NCBI GenBank assembly: GCA_025800435.1
Contig: JAOXRV010000653.1
Coordinates: 1 to 43,506, forward strand
Reading direction: 5' to 3'
Length of the DNA: 43,506 nt
From: Cellvibrionaceae bacterium
Lineage (GTDB): Bacteria; Pseudomonadota; Gammaproteobacteria; Pseudomonadales; Cellvibrionaceae
The notes beneath the pieces were generated by a model that was not told where the DNA came from, did no database searches, and saw nothing but the letters and a program-made list of their open reading frames with translations. Positions 15,067 to 23,289 of the stretch are shown here, one piece after another. Position numbers and translations under genes: made by a program. Position 1 is the stretch's first letter, and every line of letters begins with the position of its first letter.

Positions 15067-15744
15067 TTAGCCCATATGTTTGGGTATGGTACGGTTGAGC
15101 ATATCGGCAATATAAGACAGGAATAGCGTGCCCATACTGGAGCGATAGTACTCGCTATCGCGGTTGCCAACGGCCAGCAGGCCAAAGCAGTTGCCGTGAA
15201 TCAGCGGTGCAATCGCGGCAGAGCCAACCTTGGCCGCATCGTTTTCAAATAAATAGTGAACTGTGTTGCCATCGAAGTGGCCGCAGCTGGCCTTGCCGGA
15301 TTTAATTATTTTACCCAGCGGCTCGCGCGCTTCGCTCAAGCTCACCACCCGCGCTGGCCCCGCCTGCAGCTCGCTGTCATTGCTGAACAATAACAGGGTG
15401 GTGTAGTGAACTTTAAAATCACTGTTAAAGCTGTAGTACAGGGCGTCGGCCACATCACCCAGGTCTTGGGCTTCCATCAAGGCCAGTACTAGGCGTTTGG
15501 TTTTATCAAACAGCTTGTCGTTATCTCGGGCATTGTCGAGCAGATTGCTGAGACGGTGGCGCATTTCAATATTGCGCTCGCGCAGTACCGCCACCTGGCG
15601 CTCGACCAGGGAGATGGCGCTGCCACTGGCGTGGGGCAAGGTAATATCGGCCAGCAGATTGGGGTGTTGCGTAAAGAAGTCTTGGTTTTGTTTTAAAAAC
15701 TCGATCACTTCCTGCTCATCGATTGCGCTGTCGGTATCGCTCAT
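15067..15744 (-). CDS. DUF484 (YigA-like) GAF-type protein
   Basis: 225 residues. The N-terminal helix EQEVIEFLKQNQDFFTQHP and the following HASGSAISLVERQVAVLRERN are the DUF484 signature. A coiled-coil linker (about 45-75) leads to a GAF-like domain (about 80-220, ending YIADMLNR). The function is unknown; it is conserved between dapF and xerC in many gammaproteobacteria. The start overlaps the dapF stop by 4 nt (ATGA), which indicates translational coupling. Confidence 0.9.
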   Translation of the reverse strand: MSDTDSAIDEQEVIEFLKQNQDFFTQHPNLLADITLPHASGSAISLVERQVAVLRERNIEMRHRLSNLLDNARDNDKLFDKTKRLVLALMEAQDLGDVADALYYSFNSDFKVHYTTLLLFSNDSELQAGPARVVSLSEAREPLGKIIKSGKASCGHFDGNTVHYLFENDAAKVGSAAIAPLIHGNCFGLLAVGNRDSEYYRSSMGTLFLSYIADMLNRTIPKHMG

Positions 15745-16571
15745 ATCTTAACTTGTCCGTGAAAAACTGTAGTGGCCGGCCCGCTCATAATAACGGCCTC
15801 ATCCCCACCCGGCCAGCTGATTTGCAAGCTGCCGCCGGGCAGGTTGACCTTAACTTGCTGATCCAGCAAACCCTGTATACGGCCGGCGACCACCGCCGCA
15901 CAGGCGCCGGTACCACAGGCCAGGGTTTCGCCCACACCGCGCTCGTACACGCGCAGATTAATCTCAGTGGGTGACAGCAGCTGCATAAAACCCGCGTTAA
16001 CCCGCTTGGGGAAGCGGCTGTGACCCTCTATTTGCGGGCCCCAATCTTCCACTGGAGCGGTCTCGGTATCGTCCACCAAGGTGACGGCGTGGGGGTTGCC
16101 CATGGATACCGCGCCAATATTGATATCGCCGTGTGCCAGCTGCAGTGGGTACACCGGGGCTTGATGCTCAGCGTTAAAGGGCAGGCTCACGGGGCTTAGC
16201 TCGGGGCGGCCCATATCCACACTGACATCGCCATTGGCCAATACGTTCAATACCATAATGCCGCCGGCGGTTTCGACCTTGATGCGGGCTTTGCCGGTGA
16301 GCTTGCGCTCGCGCACAAACTTGGCGAAGCAGCGGGCGCCATTGCCGCAGTTTTCCACCTCGCTGCCGTCGCAGTTAAAGATGCGGTATTTAAAATCCAC
16401 ATCCGGGCGACTCGGCAGCTCCACCATCAGCAGTTGATCGCAGCCGATACCGAAGCGGCGGTCGGCAAGCTTTTTAATTTTGTCTTTGCTCAGGCGAATG
16501 CGCTGGCTGACTGCGTCAATCATCACGAAGTCATTGCCAAGGCCGTGCATTTTAGTGAATCTCAGTCTCAC
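15741..16571 (-). CDS. dapF: Diaminopimelate epimerase
   Basis: 276 residues. The two catalytic cysteines are visible: Cys75 in ENCGNGARC and Cys219 in LACGTGACAAV. The N-terminal MRLRFTKMHGLGNDFVMID is diagnostic. It interconverts LL- and meso-diaminopimelate in the cytoplasm, feeding both lysine (through LysA, encoded 18 nt upstream) and peptidoglycan. It overlaps the DUF484 gene by 4 nt. Confidence 0.97.
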   Translation of the reverse strand: MRLRFTKMHGLGNDFVMIDAVSQRIRLSKDKIKKLADRRFGIGCDQLLMVELPSRPDVDFKYRIFNCDGSEVENCGNGARCFAKFVRERKLTGKARIKVETAGGIMVLNVLANGDVSVDMGRPELSPVSLPFNAEHQAPVYPLQLAHGDINIGAVSMGNPHAVTLVDDTETAPVEDWGPQIEGHSRFPKRVNAGFMQLLSPTEINLRVYERGVGETLACGTGACAAVVAGRIQGLLDQQVKVNLPGGSLQISWPGGDEAVIMSGPATTVFHGQVKI

Positions 16572-16589
16572 TGGGTATTCCTTTTGCCC

Positions 16590-17846
16590 TTATTGGTCCG
16601 GTAATAGCTGCTCTTGGGCAAATAACTCGGCGATTGTCTCGCGCCGGCGCACCAGGTGGGCACGCTCGCCATCGACCATTAGCTCGGCCGCCCGCGGCCG
16701 GGTATTGTAGTTAGAACTCATGGTAAAACCGTAGGCGCCGGCGGACATGACCGCTAGGTAGTCGCCGGCGGCCAGCGCAAGTTGGCGGTCTTTGGCCATA
16801 AAATCCCCAGTTTCGCACACCGGGCCCACTAAGTCCCAGCTTTGGCTGTCGCCAGCACGCGTTTGCAGGGGCAGTACCTGCTGCCAGGCCTGGTATAGAG
16901 AGGGGCGAATATTATCGTTCATGGCCGCATCGATAATGGCGAAGTTCTTGTGCCCGGTGGGTTTTAGGTATTCCACCTGGGTCAGCAGCACCCCGGCATT
17001 GGCCACAATAGAGCGGCCCGGCTCAAAAATAAGTTGCAATGGCGTCCCGCCGCGTTGGTCGAGTCGGGCTTCTACCGCGGTAACCAAATCGGCAATGGCC
17101 GGTGGCGCTTCATCTTGGTAGCGCACGCCCAGGCCGCCACCCAAGTCTAGGTGCTCTAGCTCAATGCCATCGCTCGCTAATTGATCGGTAAGGGCCAGCA
17201 GCCGCTCCAGCGCATCCAGAAAGGGGGGCAGCTCGGTCAGCTGGGAGCCGATATGACAGTCGACCCCTTTAATGGCCAGGCTCGGCAGCTCGGCTGCACG
17301 CCGGTATACGGCGGGCGCCTGCTGGATATCGATGCCGAATTTGTTCTCTTTTAGGCCGGTAGAGATATAGGGGTGGGTTTTGGCGTCTACATCTGGGTTT
17401 ACCCGCAAAGAAATAGGGGCCACGGTTCCCTGGGCCGCCGCCACTTCGGCCAACAGCTCTAACTCGCTGGCCGATTCCACATTAAAACAGTGGATGCCCA
17501 CCTCTAACGCGCGGGCCATTTCCCCGGCTTTTTTGCCAACCCCAGAGAAAACAATGCGCTCGGGCTTGCCGCCGGCGGCCAATACTCGCTCTAGCTCGCC
17601 TTCAGAGACGATATCAAAACCGGCCCCCAGTTGGGCCAGCTCGGCCAGAATGGCCAGGTTTGAGTTGGCCTTAACCGCGTAACAGGCCATGCCGCGCCCT
17701 GCCAAGGCGTCGGCATAGGCCAGGTAGTTGCGGCGAATGGTGGCCCGGCTGTAGACATAGCAGGGGGTGCCGTACTGCTCGGCAATGGCTGTTAATGAGG
17801 TTTGCTCGGCCATCAGGCCGTTGTCGCTATAGTGAAAGTCTTGCAT
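16590..17846 (-). CDS. lysA: Diaminopimelate decarboxylase
   Basis: 418 residues, a fold-III PLP enzyme. Lys59 in YAVKANSN is the PLP-binding lysine. Other hallmarks are GVDCHIGSQ, EPGRSIVANAG, the active-site CETGDF loop and the AGAYGFTMSSNYN dimer segment near the C-terminus. It makes L-lysine from meso-diaminopimelate, the product of DapF encoded next. It lies 38 nt after lptM in the same direction, as in many gammaproteobacteria. Confidence 0.97.
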   Translation of the reverse strand: MQDFHYSDNGLMAEQTSLTAIAEQYGTPCYVYSRATIRRNYLAYADALAGRGMACYAVKANSNLAILAELAQLGAGFDIVSEGELERVLAAGGKPERIVFSGVGKKAGEMARALEVGIHCFNVESASELELLAEVAAAQGTVAPISLRVNPDVDAKTHPYISTGLKENKFGIDIQQAPAVYRRAAELPSLAIKGVDCHIGSQLTELPPFLDALERLLALTDQLASDGIELEHLDLGGGLGVRYQDEAPPAIADLVTAVEARLDQRGGTPLQLIFEPGRSIVANAGVLLTQVEYLKPTGHKNFAIIDAAMNDNIRPSLYQAWQQVLPLQTRAGDSQSWDLVGPVCETGDFMAKDRQLALAAGDYLAVMSAGAYGFTMSSNYNTRPRAAELMVDGERAHLVRRRETIAELFAQEQLLPDQ

Positions 17847-17884
17847 CTTGGTATTTCTTAGAATAGATGATCGGCTGAGAGAAC

Positions 17885-18025
17885 TCAGTTGGCTTTGGCT
17901 TTGGCTTGCTCGCTCTGGTCGGTCTCAGCTGTCTCTGTGGGCAGCTGCAAAGGCCCTTTTTGGCCACAGGCGCTCAGTGCCGCCATAGCGGCCAGCAGCA
18001 GGCCAACTTGGATGATGTGTTTCAT
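17885..18025 (-). CDS. lptM: LptM / LppL small lipoprotein
   Basis: 46 residues, found by reading the strand directly. MKHIIQVGLLLAAMAALSAC gives a signal peptide with lipobox ALSAC and lipidated Cys20. The mature part begins CGQKGPLQLP, the signature of LptM (YifL/LppL), and ends in a charged KAKAKAN tail. LptM assists LptD disulfide maturation in the outer-membrane LPS translocon. Position between cyaY (divergent) and lysA/dapF is the canonical one. Confidence 0.9.
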   Translation of the reverse strand: MKHIIQVGLLLAAMAALSACGQKGPLQLPTETAETDQSEQAKAKAN

Positions 18026-18183
18026 GGTGTACTACCTGTCTGTTAATGGGCAGAGTATACGGGAAAGGCCGTTTGGGTTAAATCCACGGCTTTGCCCAAG
18101 CAAAAAGCATGGTTTTTCAGGGGCTTGAGTAAAAGCGCTGGGGCGGCGATACTCGGGCTCAAACGGTTTATGGAACAGTTAAA

Positions 18184-18507
18184 ATGAACGAAGCAGAGTT
18201 TATGGCCCAGGCCGAAGCGACTATGATGCAATTAGAAGACGCCATCGATACTGGCGATGGGGCCCTGGACTATGAAAGCAACGGCAGCGTGCTCACCATC
18301 GAGTGTGAGGACAGTGCCACCCAGGTCATTATTTCGCGTCAACTGGCCACTCGGGAAATTTGGGTGGCGGCCAAGTCTGGCGGCTATCACCTGGGCTGGC
18401 AGGCCGGGCAGTGGCACTGTGCCAGCAGCGACGAGAGTTTGATCCAGCTATTGGAGCGAGTCCTAACTGAGCAGTCCGATGGGCCAGTTAGCTTGGGGCA
18501 TGTCTAA
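18184..18507 (+). CDS. cyaY: Frataxin-like iron-binding protein CyaY
   Basis: 107 residues, the usual CyaY length. An acidic first helix (MNEAEFMAQAEATMMQLEDA) carries the iron-binding acidic ridge. The middle strands are SVLTIECEDSATQVIISRQ and the conserved EIWVAAKSGGYHL, followed by a C-terminal helix. CyaY modulates iron-sulfur cluster assembly by IscS/IscU. It is transcribed divergently from lptM across 158 bases. The adjacent crotonase gene follows in the same direction. Confidence 0.95.
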   Translation: MNEAEFMAQAEATMMQLEDAIDTGDGALDYESNGSVLTIECEDSATQVIISRQLATREIWVAAKSGGYHLGWQAGQWHCASSDESLIQLLERVLTEQSDGPVSLGHV

Positions 18508-18536
18508 AAATAAAGTATAGAGAAAGGCTTACTATA

Positions 18537-19226
18537 ATGGTGAATTATAAAGTGCAGGGCAATGTTGCTCTGATTGAAATTGATAACGGTAAGGTGAACG
18601 CCTTGTCGCCAGCGGTGATCGCTGCCTTTAACGAGTGTTTGGATAAGGCCGAGGCCGATGCTAAAGCGGTGGTGTTTACCGGCAGCCCCGGTATTCTCTC
18701 CGGCGGTTACGACTTGACGGTGATGCAACAGGGAATCGAGGCCGCGCGCGAGCTGGTCAATGCGGGCTCGTGCCTGACCCGCCGCCTGCTGGCCTTCCCC
18801 TATCCTGTGGTTGCGGCCTGTAATGGCCACGCCATCGCCAAGGGGGCATTTTTGTTATTGGCGTCCGACTACCGCATTGGGGTGGCCGGCGATTTTAAAA
18901 TCAGCCTCAACGAAGTGGCCATCGGCATGACCATGCACCATGTGGGGATTGAGTTGTGTCGGGGGCGTTTGGCACCGATGTATATAAACCGAGCAGTGAT
19001 CAATGCTGAGGTGTTTAATCCCGAGGGGGCAATTAACGCGGGCTTTTTAGATGGCACCGTGGCCGATCAGGCCGAGTTGCAAGCGGCCGCTATGGCCCAG
19101 GCCGAGCAGATGATGAGCTTGAACCTGCCCGCCTTTAAAGCCACTAAATTAAAAAGCCGGCGCCAGTGGTTGGAGAAACTCGATTGGGCCATTGCCGAAG
19201 ACTATGCGGCAAAGCCGCTACCCTAG
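18537..19226 (+). CDS. Crotonase-family enoyl-CoA hydratase/isomerase
   Basis: 229 residues, short for the family but complete across the core. Oxyanion-hole segments are GILSGGYDL and CNGHAIAKGAF. The second catalytic Glu region is present as SLNEVAIGMT, but the first Glu of the usual GGG-x-E-L motif is absent (GAFLLL). Missing that residue suggests isomerase, thioesterase or another crotonase chemistry rather than simple hydration; the reaction cannot be assigned. It follows cyaY by 29 nt and precedes the lipoprotein gene by 38 nt. Start ATG with GAGAAAGG 11 nt upstream. Confidence 0.85.
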   Translation: MVNYKVQGNVALIEIDNGKVNALSPAVIAAFNECLDKAEADAKAVVFTGSPGILSGGYDLTVMQQGIEAARELVNAGSCLTRRLLAFPYPVVAACNGHAIAKGAFLLLASDYRIGVAGDFKISLNEVAIGMTMHHVGIELCRGRLAPMYINRAVINAEVFNPEGAINAGFLDGTVADQAELQAAAMAQAEQMMSLNLPAFKATKLKSRRQWLEKLDWAIAEDYAAKPLP

Positions 19227-19264
19227 GCTTTAATAGGGGCTGCATTCCGTAAGGGGGGCACGCT

Positions 19265-20500
19265 ATGAGCAAAAGGCATTTACCGGGGCGGACACTAATG
19301 TGTTTGCTGTTGGGCTTGCTTAGTGCTTGTGGTGGCCTGCCGCTGGATGCTCCGGCTGGACATCAACTGGCGGCGATTGAGAATTTTTTAGCGGCTTATC
19401 CTGGCAACCAAAAAATTACAGAAGGCCGGCGCTTTATCGAATTAAGCGATGAGATGAAGCGCTATACTGATTTTCACGTCAATCACAAGGGCCATGTTCA
19501 AACCCGGTTAAAGCAGGTGTTTCGGGCCAGTAAAAGCCCTTCTTTGGGAATAACTTATGATGCCGGTGCCCATCTCAATGCCGCTCAAGTGTTTGAGCAA
19601 GGCAAGGCCAATTGCCTGTCCTTTTCTGCCCTAATTATTGCAATGAGTCGCTACAGTGAACTGCCAGCGAGTTTTCAAGAGGTGGAGCTGCCACCTAGCT
19701 GGAGTTTGGGTAATGACGATTTATTGATGCGCTTTCGCCATGTGAATGTGGTTGTCTCGATCGGCAGGGGGCGAGAAAATATTATTGATTTCCGCATTGA
19801 TCGCTTTAGCCATTTTTATCCGCGTCGCAAGATAAGTGATCAACAGGCACTGGCATTACATTTTAACAATTTGGCCATTGAGGCCATGTTGGCGGAAGAT
19901 TGGTCACAGGTATTCAGTTATCTCAATGCAGCTAAAAAAGCTGACCCACAATCGGCCACTGTATGGGGAAATTTAGGCCTGGCTCTGCGCAGGCAAGATA
20001 AATTACAGCTGGCCGAGGCGGCCTATTTAAAGGCGCTAACCTTGCACCCTCACGACTATGGCGTGATGAATAACCTCGCCCAAGTTTACAGCAAAACCGG
20101 GCGCCCAGAATTGGCCGCGCGCTATCAACAGCGCTCGTCTCGCCACCGCCTAAACAACCCTTATTATCACTTTGCCAATGCCCGCCGCCATTACAGTGTG
20201 CAAAACTATTCCTCGGCCCTAGAGAATCTTGAACAGGCTCTTCGTCGCAAGCCCGAAGAGGGAAATTTTATGCAGCTCAAGGCCTATATTTATTGGCATA
20301 CCGACAAGCGTCAGGCGGCAGTACAATGGATGCGACAGGCCTATCGGTTGGAGCAAAATCGGCGCACCCAAAAAGCCATCAGGGCGCAGCTGGACAGCTG
20401 GCACAGTACACTTGGGCTTAAGGCGAGCGACATTGAACTAAAGGCTACACCACTTGATGGCGCGGTGCTTGAGGAAGCGCTTAATAATGAACAGGAGTAA
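19265..20500 (+). CDS. Lipoprotein with transglutaminase-like and TPR domains
   Basis: 411 residues. The signal peptide ends in lipobox LLSAC with lipidated Cys22; Gly at +2 fits outer-membrane sorting. A transglutaminase-like domain (about 60-195) has a possible catalytic triad: Cys117 in KANCLSFSAL, His159 in RFRHVNVVV and Asp175 in NIIDFRID. Then come about four TPR units (about 200-370). Such fusions resemble periplasmic peptidase or cross-linking assemblies, but the substrate is unknown. It is followed after 3 nt by the lysophospholipase-like gene, so the two are probably co-translated. Confidence 0.8.
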   Translation: MSKRHLPGRTLMCLLLGLLSACGGLPLDAPAGHQLAAIENFLAAYPGNQKITEGRRFIELSDEMKRYTDFHVNHKGHVQTRLKQVFRASKSPSLGITYDAGAHLNAAQVFEQGKANCLSFSALIIAMSRYSELPASFQEVELPPSWSLGNDDLLMRFRHVNVVVSIGRGRENIIDFRIDRFSHFYPRRKISDQQALALHFNNLAIEAMLAEDWSQVFSYLNAAKKADPQSATVWGNLGLALRRQDKLQLAEAAYLKALTLHPHDYGVMNNLAQVYSKTGRPELAARYQQRSSRHRLNNPYYHFANARRHYSVQNYSSALENLEQALRRKPEEGNFMQLKAYIYWHTDKRQAAVQWMRQAYRLEQNRRTQKAIRAQLDSWHSTLGLKASDIELKATPLDGAVLEEALNNEQE

Positions 20501-20503
20501 GGC

Positions 20504-21526
20504 TTGAATTTAGAACCAAAATACTACCCCAGCCAAGCGTGGTTTAGCCTAAAAGAGGCGGATAAGCTGCGCCAGCAGTTACCGCCGCTTAGCTTGCAGG
20601 CTACTGATCTGTGGCCCGACGATGAGGCTTTGGCGCTACTGTGTCAGCGCTATTTGAGTTTTTACAATATTGATTTTTGCGAAGAGTTTGGTGCCGACAA
20701 GCTCAGCCATTACTGGGGCTATGTGGACAGCGGCGACTATCGCTTGGCCTGCCACTACTGGCGCCCAGAAAACCCCTTGGCCAGTGTTGTTTTGCTACAC
20801 GGTTACTACGACCATATGGGCATCTATCAGCACATTATCCGTTTTCTGCTGAGCAAAAATTATGCGGTGCTGGGTTTTGACTTGCCGGGTCACGGGCTCA
20901 GTTCCGGCGCGCGCGCGGCAATTCCCAGTTTTGATTGCTACAGCCAAGGCTTGGCCGATGTGCTGAGTTTTGCTGTGGATGATTTGCCAGGTTCTGTTAA
21001 TCTAATTGGCCAAAGCACCGGCTGTGCGGCCATTATGAATTATTTATTGGGCCGGCCCGCTCACTCTGTTGCCAAGGTGGTACTGTTGGCGCCACTGGTA
21101 AAGCCCATTGCCTGGAACAGTGGCCAGTGGTTGTATAAGTTATTGAGTAAAGGCCTGAACACCATGCCGCGCCGCTTTGCTGTTAACTCTCACAATGCCG
21201 AATTTATGCGGTTTTTGGCTGAGTTTGATGTGTTGCAGCCCAAACAGCTATCGGTTGAGTGGGTGGGCGCGATGAAGGCGTGGATTGATAAAATGGCCGA
21301 CCTCGGCAACGGCGAAAGCCCCAAATGCGAGCGGCCGCTATTGATTATTCAAGGCACCGACGACAAAACTGTGGATTGGGAATATAACTTGCCCCAGATC
21401 GAGCAGGTGTTTGCCAAGGTTAAAGTAGAGTTGATAGAAAACGGTCGCCACCAGCTGGTGAATGAATCCAAGCCCTATCGTGAGCAAGCCTTCGCTCTGC
21501 TGAGCCAGGCCCTGGGGTCGGATTGA
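20504..21526 (+). CDS. Alpha/beta hydrolase, lysophospholipase-like
   Basis: 340 residues with an N-terminal extension (about 1-60). The nucleophile elbow is NLIGQSTGCAA (G-x-S-x-G), the acid is in IQGTDDKTVDW, and the base is His in NGRHQLVNES. The HGYYDHMG and FDLPGHGLSSG segments are typical of the lysophospholipase / monoglyceride lipase group. No signal peptide is evident, so it is probably cytoplasmic. It starts with TTG at 20504, supported by CAGGAG 8-9 nt upstream and the 3-nt gap to the preceding gene. It may act with the nearby acyl-CoA dehydrogenase in lipid use, an inference from proximity only. Confidence 0.85.
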   Translation: MNLEPKYYPSQAWFSLKEADKLRQQLPPLSLQATDLWPDDEALALLCQRYLSFYNIDFCEEFGADKLSHYWGYVDSGDYRLACHYWRPENPLASVVLLHGYYDHMGIYQHIIRFLLSKNYAVLGFDLPGHGLSSGARAAIPSFDCYSQGLADVLSFAVDDLPGSVNLIGQSTGCAAIMNYLLGRPAHSVAKVVLLAPLVKPIAWNSGQWLYKLLSKGLNTMPRRFAVNSHNAEFMRFLAEFDVLQPKQLSVEWVGAMKAWIDKMADLGNGESPKCERPLLIIQGTDDKTVDWEYNLPQIEQVFAKVKVELIENGRHQLVNESKPYREQAFALLSQALGSD

Positions 21527-21623
21527 CCAAAAGGCAGGCCGTTTAAGCACTGTTTTTTTGGCCGGGCTGTTTTACTGTAGGGCTATTACTCCAACTAATA
21601 ATAACTTATAGGCAGCTAAACCA

Positions 21624-22850
21624 ATGATTGAATGGAATGAAACCCAGCGCACAGTGCAGGGCATGGTGCGAGATTTCGTCGAAAAGGAAATTGTGCCCCA
21701 TATCGATGAGTTGGAATATGGCGGCATGCCCCCCTACGATATTCTGCGCAAGTTTGTAAAAACCTTCGGCCTGGATGAAATGGCCAAGGCCAATTTTGAT
21801 AAGCAAATTGCCAAAGAAGAAGCTAAAGCCGCCGGTGCCGAACTGCCCGAAGACAGCGCTGGTGACAGCATGCGCGACCCCGGGCTCAGTCTAATTCCTA
21901 CCATTGAGATCAGCCGCCATGCCCAGGGCCTGGTAACGGCAATGGGCGTATCGATGAGCTTAACCGGCGGCGCCATTATGAGCAAAGGCACCCTAGAGCA
22001 GAAAAAGCGCTGGGCCCTGCCGCTGCTAACCTTGGACAAGGTGGGCGCCTGGGCGATAACCGAGCCCAACTCTGGTAGTGATGCCTTTGGCCAAATGAAA
22101 TCTACCGCCAGGAAGGTGGATGGCGGCTATTTGCTTAACGGCAACAAGACGTTTATTACCAATGGCCCCTTTGCGGATACCATTGTTTTTATCTGTAAAT
22201 TGGATCAGGCGGGGGTAGCGCCCAAACACCGCAAAGTGGTTTCTTTTATATTGGATTCGGGCATGCAAGGCCTGACTCAATCCGAGCCCTTTAAAAAAAT
22301 GGGCATTGGCGCTTCACCCACCGGCGAGCTTTTTTTGGATGATGTGTTTGTCGAAACCGACCGCCTATTGGGCGGCAGCGAAAGCGGCTATGGCCGCGGT
22401 GGTGCCAAGGCCACCTTTGCCCAAGAGCGCGCCGGCATCGCCGCCATGGCCCTGGGTATTATCGAGCGAGCGCTAGAACTAAGCCTAGATTACGCCAAAA
22501 ACCGTGAGCAATTTGGCCAGCCCATCGGCGAATTCCAGCTAATTCAGTTAAAACTGGCGAAGATGGAGGTGGCTCGGGCCAATGTCCAGAATATGGTGTT
22601 CCGCTATATCGAGATGTCCACTAAGGGCATCCCCATGACCATGGCCGAGGCCTCGGCGATGAAGTTTTACGCCGCCCAAGCCGCGATGGAGGTCACCACC
22701 GAGGCGGTACAAATCTTTGGCGGCAATGGCTATATGCGTGAATACCGAGTCGAGCAGCTGATGCGCGATGCCAAGATTCTACAGATCTATGGCGGCACCG
22801 ATGAAATGCAGGCCATTGCCATCGCCAAGGACCTGCTCAAACGCGCCTAA
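21624..22850 (+). CDS. Acyl-CoA dehydrogenase, LCAD/IVD-like active site
   Basis: 408 residues, FAD-dependent. Family signatures are AITEPNSGSDA, the substrate region NGNKTFITNG, and FGGNGYMREYRVEQLMRDAK. The usual catalytic Glu before the final GT (YEGT) is Gly here (IYGGTDEMQ). A Glu occurs instead in FAQERAGIAAMA, the place used by isovaleryl- and long-chain acyl-CoA dehydrogenases. That points to branched or long acyl-CoA, rather than short or medium chain. An Ala/Glu-rich insertion (about 55-80) is unusual. It starts 97 nt after the hydrolase and is followed by the hairpin at 22878-22899. Confidence 0.92.
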   Translation: MIEWNETQRTVQGMVRDFVEKEIVPHIDELEYGGMPPYDILRKFVKTFGLDEMAKANFDKQIAKEEAKAAGAELPEDSAGDSMRDPGLSLIPTIEISRHAQGLVTAMGVSMSLTGGAIMSKGTLEQKKRWALPLLTLDKVGAWAITEPNSGSDAFGQMKSTARKVDGGYLLNGNKTFITNGPFADTIVFICKLDQAGVAPKHRKVVSFILDSGMQGLTQSEPFKKMGIGASPTGELFLDDVFVETDRLLGGSESGYGRGGAKATFAQERAGIAAMALGIIERALELSLDYAKNREQFGQPIGEFQLIQLKLAKMEVARANVQNMVFRYIEMSTKGIPMTMAEASAMKFYAAQAAMEVTTEAVQIFGGNGYMREYRVEQLMRDAKILQIYGGTDEMQAIAIAKDLLKRA

Positions 22851-22877
22851 GACTTTTACTGGGTGATGGGGAAATAG

Positions 22878-22899
22878 GGCGCTATAATGCGCCTTTTTT
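22878..22899 (+). terminator. Terminator hairpin whose loop is TATAAT
   Basis: GGCGC-TATAAT-GCGCC followed by T6. The hairpin can end the acyl-CoA dehydrogenase transcript, while the loop is a perfect -10 box for ppnP, 35 nt upstream of its start codon. The two functions are compatible but both are inferred. Confidence 0.7.
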
Positions 22900-22922
22900 G
22901 TAAAGCCCCCAAAGAGGAAGTT

Positions 22923-23234
22923 ATGTCTACCTTTGAAAACGTCACCGTCGTTAAGCAGGCCAATAGTTATTTTGATGGCAATGTTACCAGCCGCGCGCTT
23001 ATCTTTGCCGATGGCAGCAAAAAGACCCTGGGTATTATGATGCCAGGCGAATACGAGTTTGGCACCGAAGCCGCCGAAATTATGGAAATTATGGCCGGCG
23101 AGCTGGAAGTATTATTGCCAGGCCAGCAGCAGTGGCAAGCGATTACAGGCGGCGAAAGCTTTGAGGTGCCGGCCAATGCTAAGTTTGGGGTTAAAGTGAA
23201 GGTTTTGACTGATTATTGTTGCTCGTATTTATAA
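22923..23234 (+). CDS. ppnP: Pyrimidine/purine nucleoside phosphorylase PpnP
   Basis: 103 residues, a single cupin of the YaiE/PpnP family. KQANSYFDGNVTSRALIFAD and KKTLGIMMPGEYEFGT are diagnostic, followed by VLLPG and SFEVPANAKFGVKV. It phosphorolyses diverse nucleosides in the cytoplasm. The ATG at 22923 after AGAGGAAGTT is the start; the longer frame from 22887 runs through the terminator hairpin. This copy has about 9 extra residues compared with the ~94-residue E. coli protein, mostly at the N-terminus. Confidence 0.92.
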   Translation: MSTFENVTVVKQANSYFDGNVTSRALIFADGSKKTLGIMMPGEYEFGTEAAEIMEIMAGELEVLLPGQQQWQAITGGESFEVPANAKFGVKVKVLTDYCCSYL

Positions 23235-23257
23235 AAAAAGCACCCGTTAAGGGTGCT
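23233..23257 (-). terminator. Bidirectional hairpin, T-run on the minus strand
   Basis: AGCACCCGTTAAGGGTGCT. The minus strand has T7 directly after the stem, so it ends the exported-protein pair at 23290-24891. It may also end ppnP on the plus strand. Confidence 0.8.
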
Positions 23258-23289
23258 TAATTAGCTTGTATAGCTCTAGATAGGTGCTC

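Noticed and set aside
16619..16640. Apparent match to the element end inside lysA (AATAACTCGGCGAT)
   Set aside because: It encodes the expected LysA C-terminal residues and lacks the GGGCACC end, so it is a chance match.
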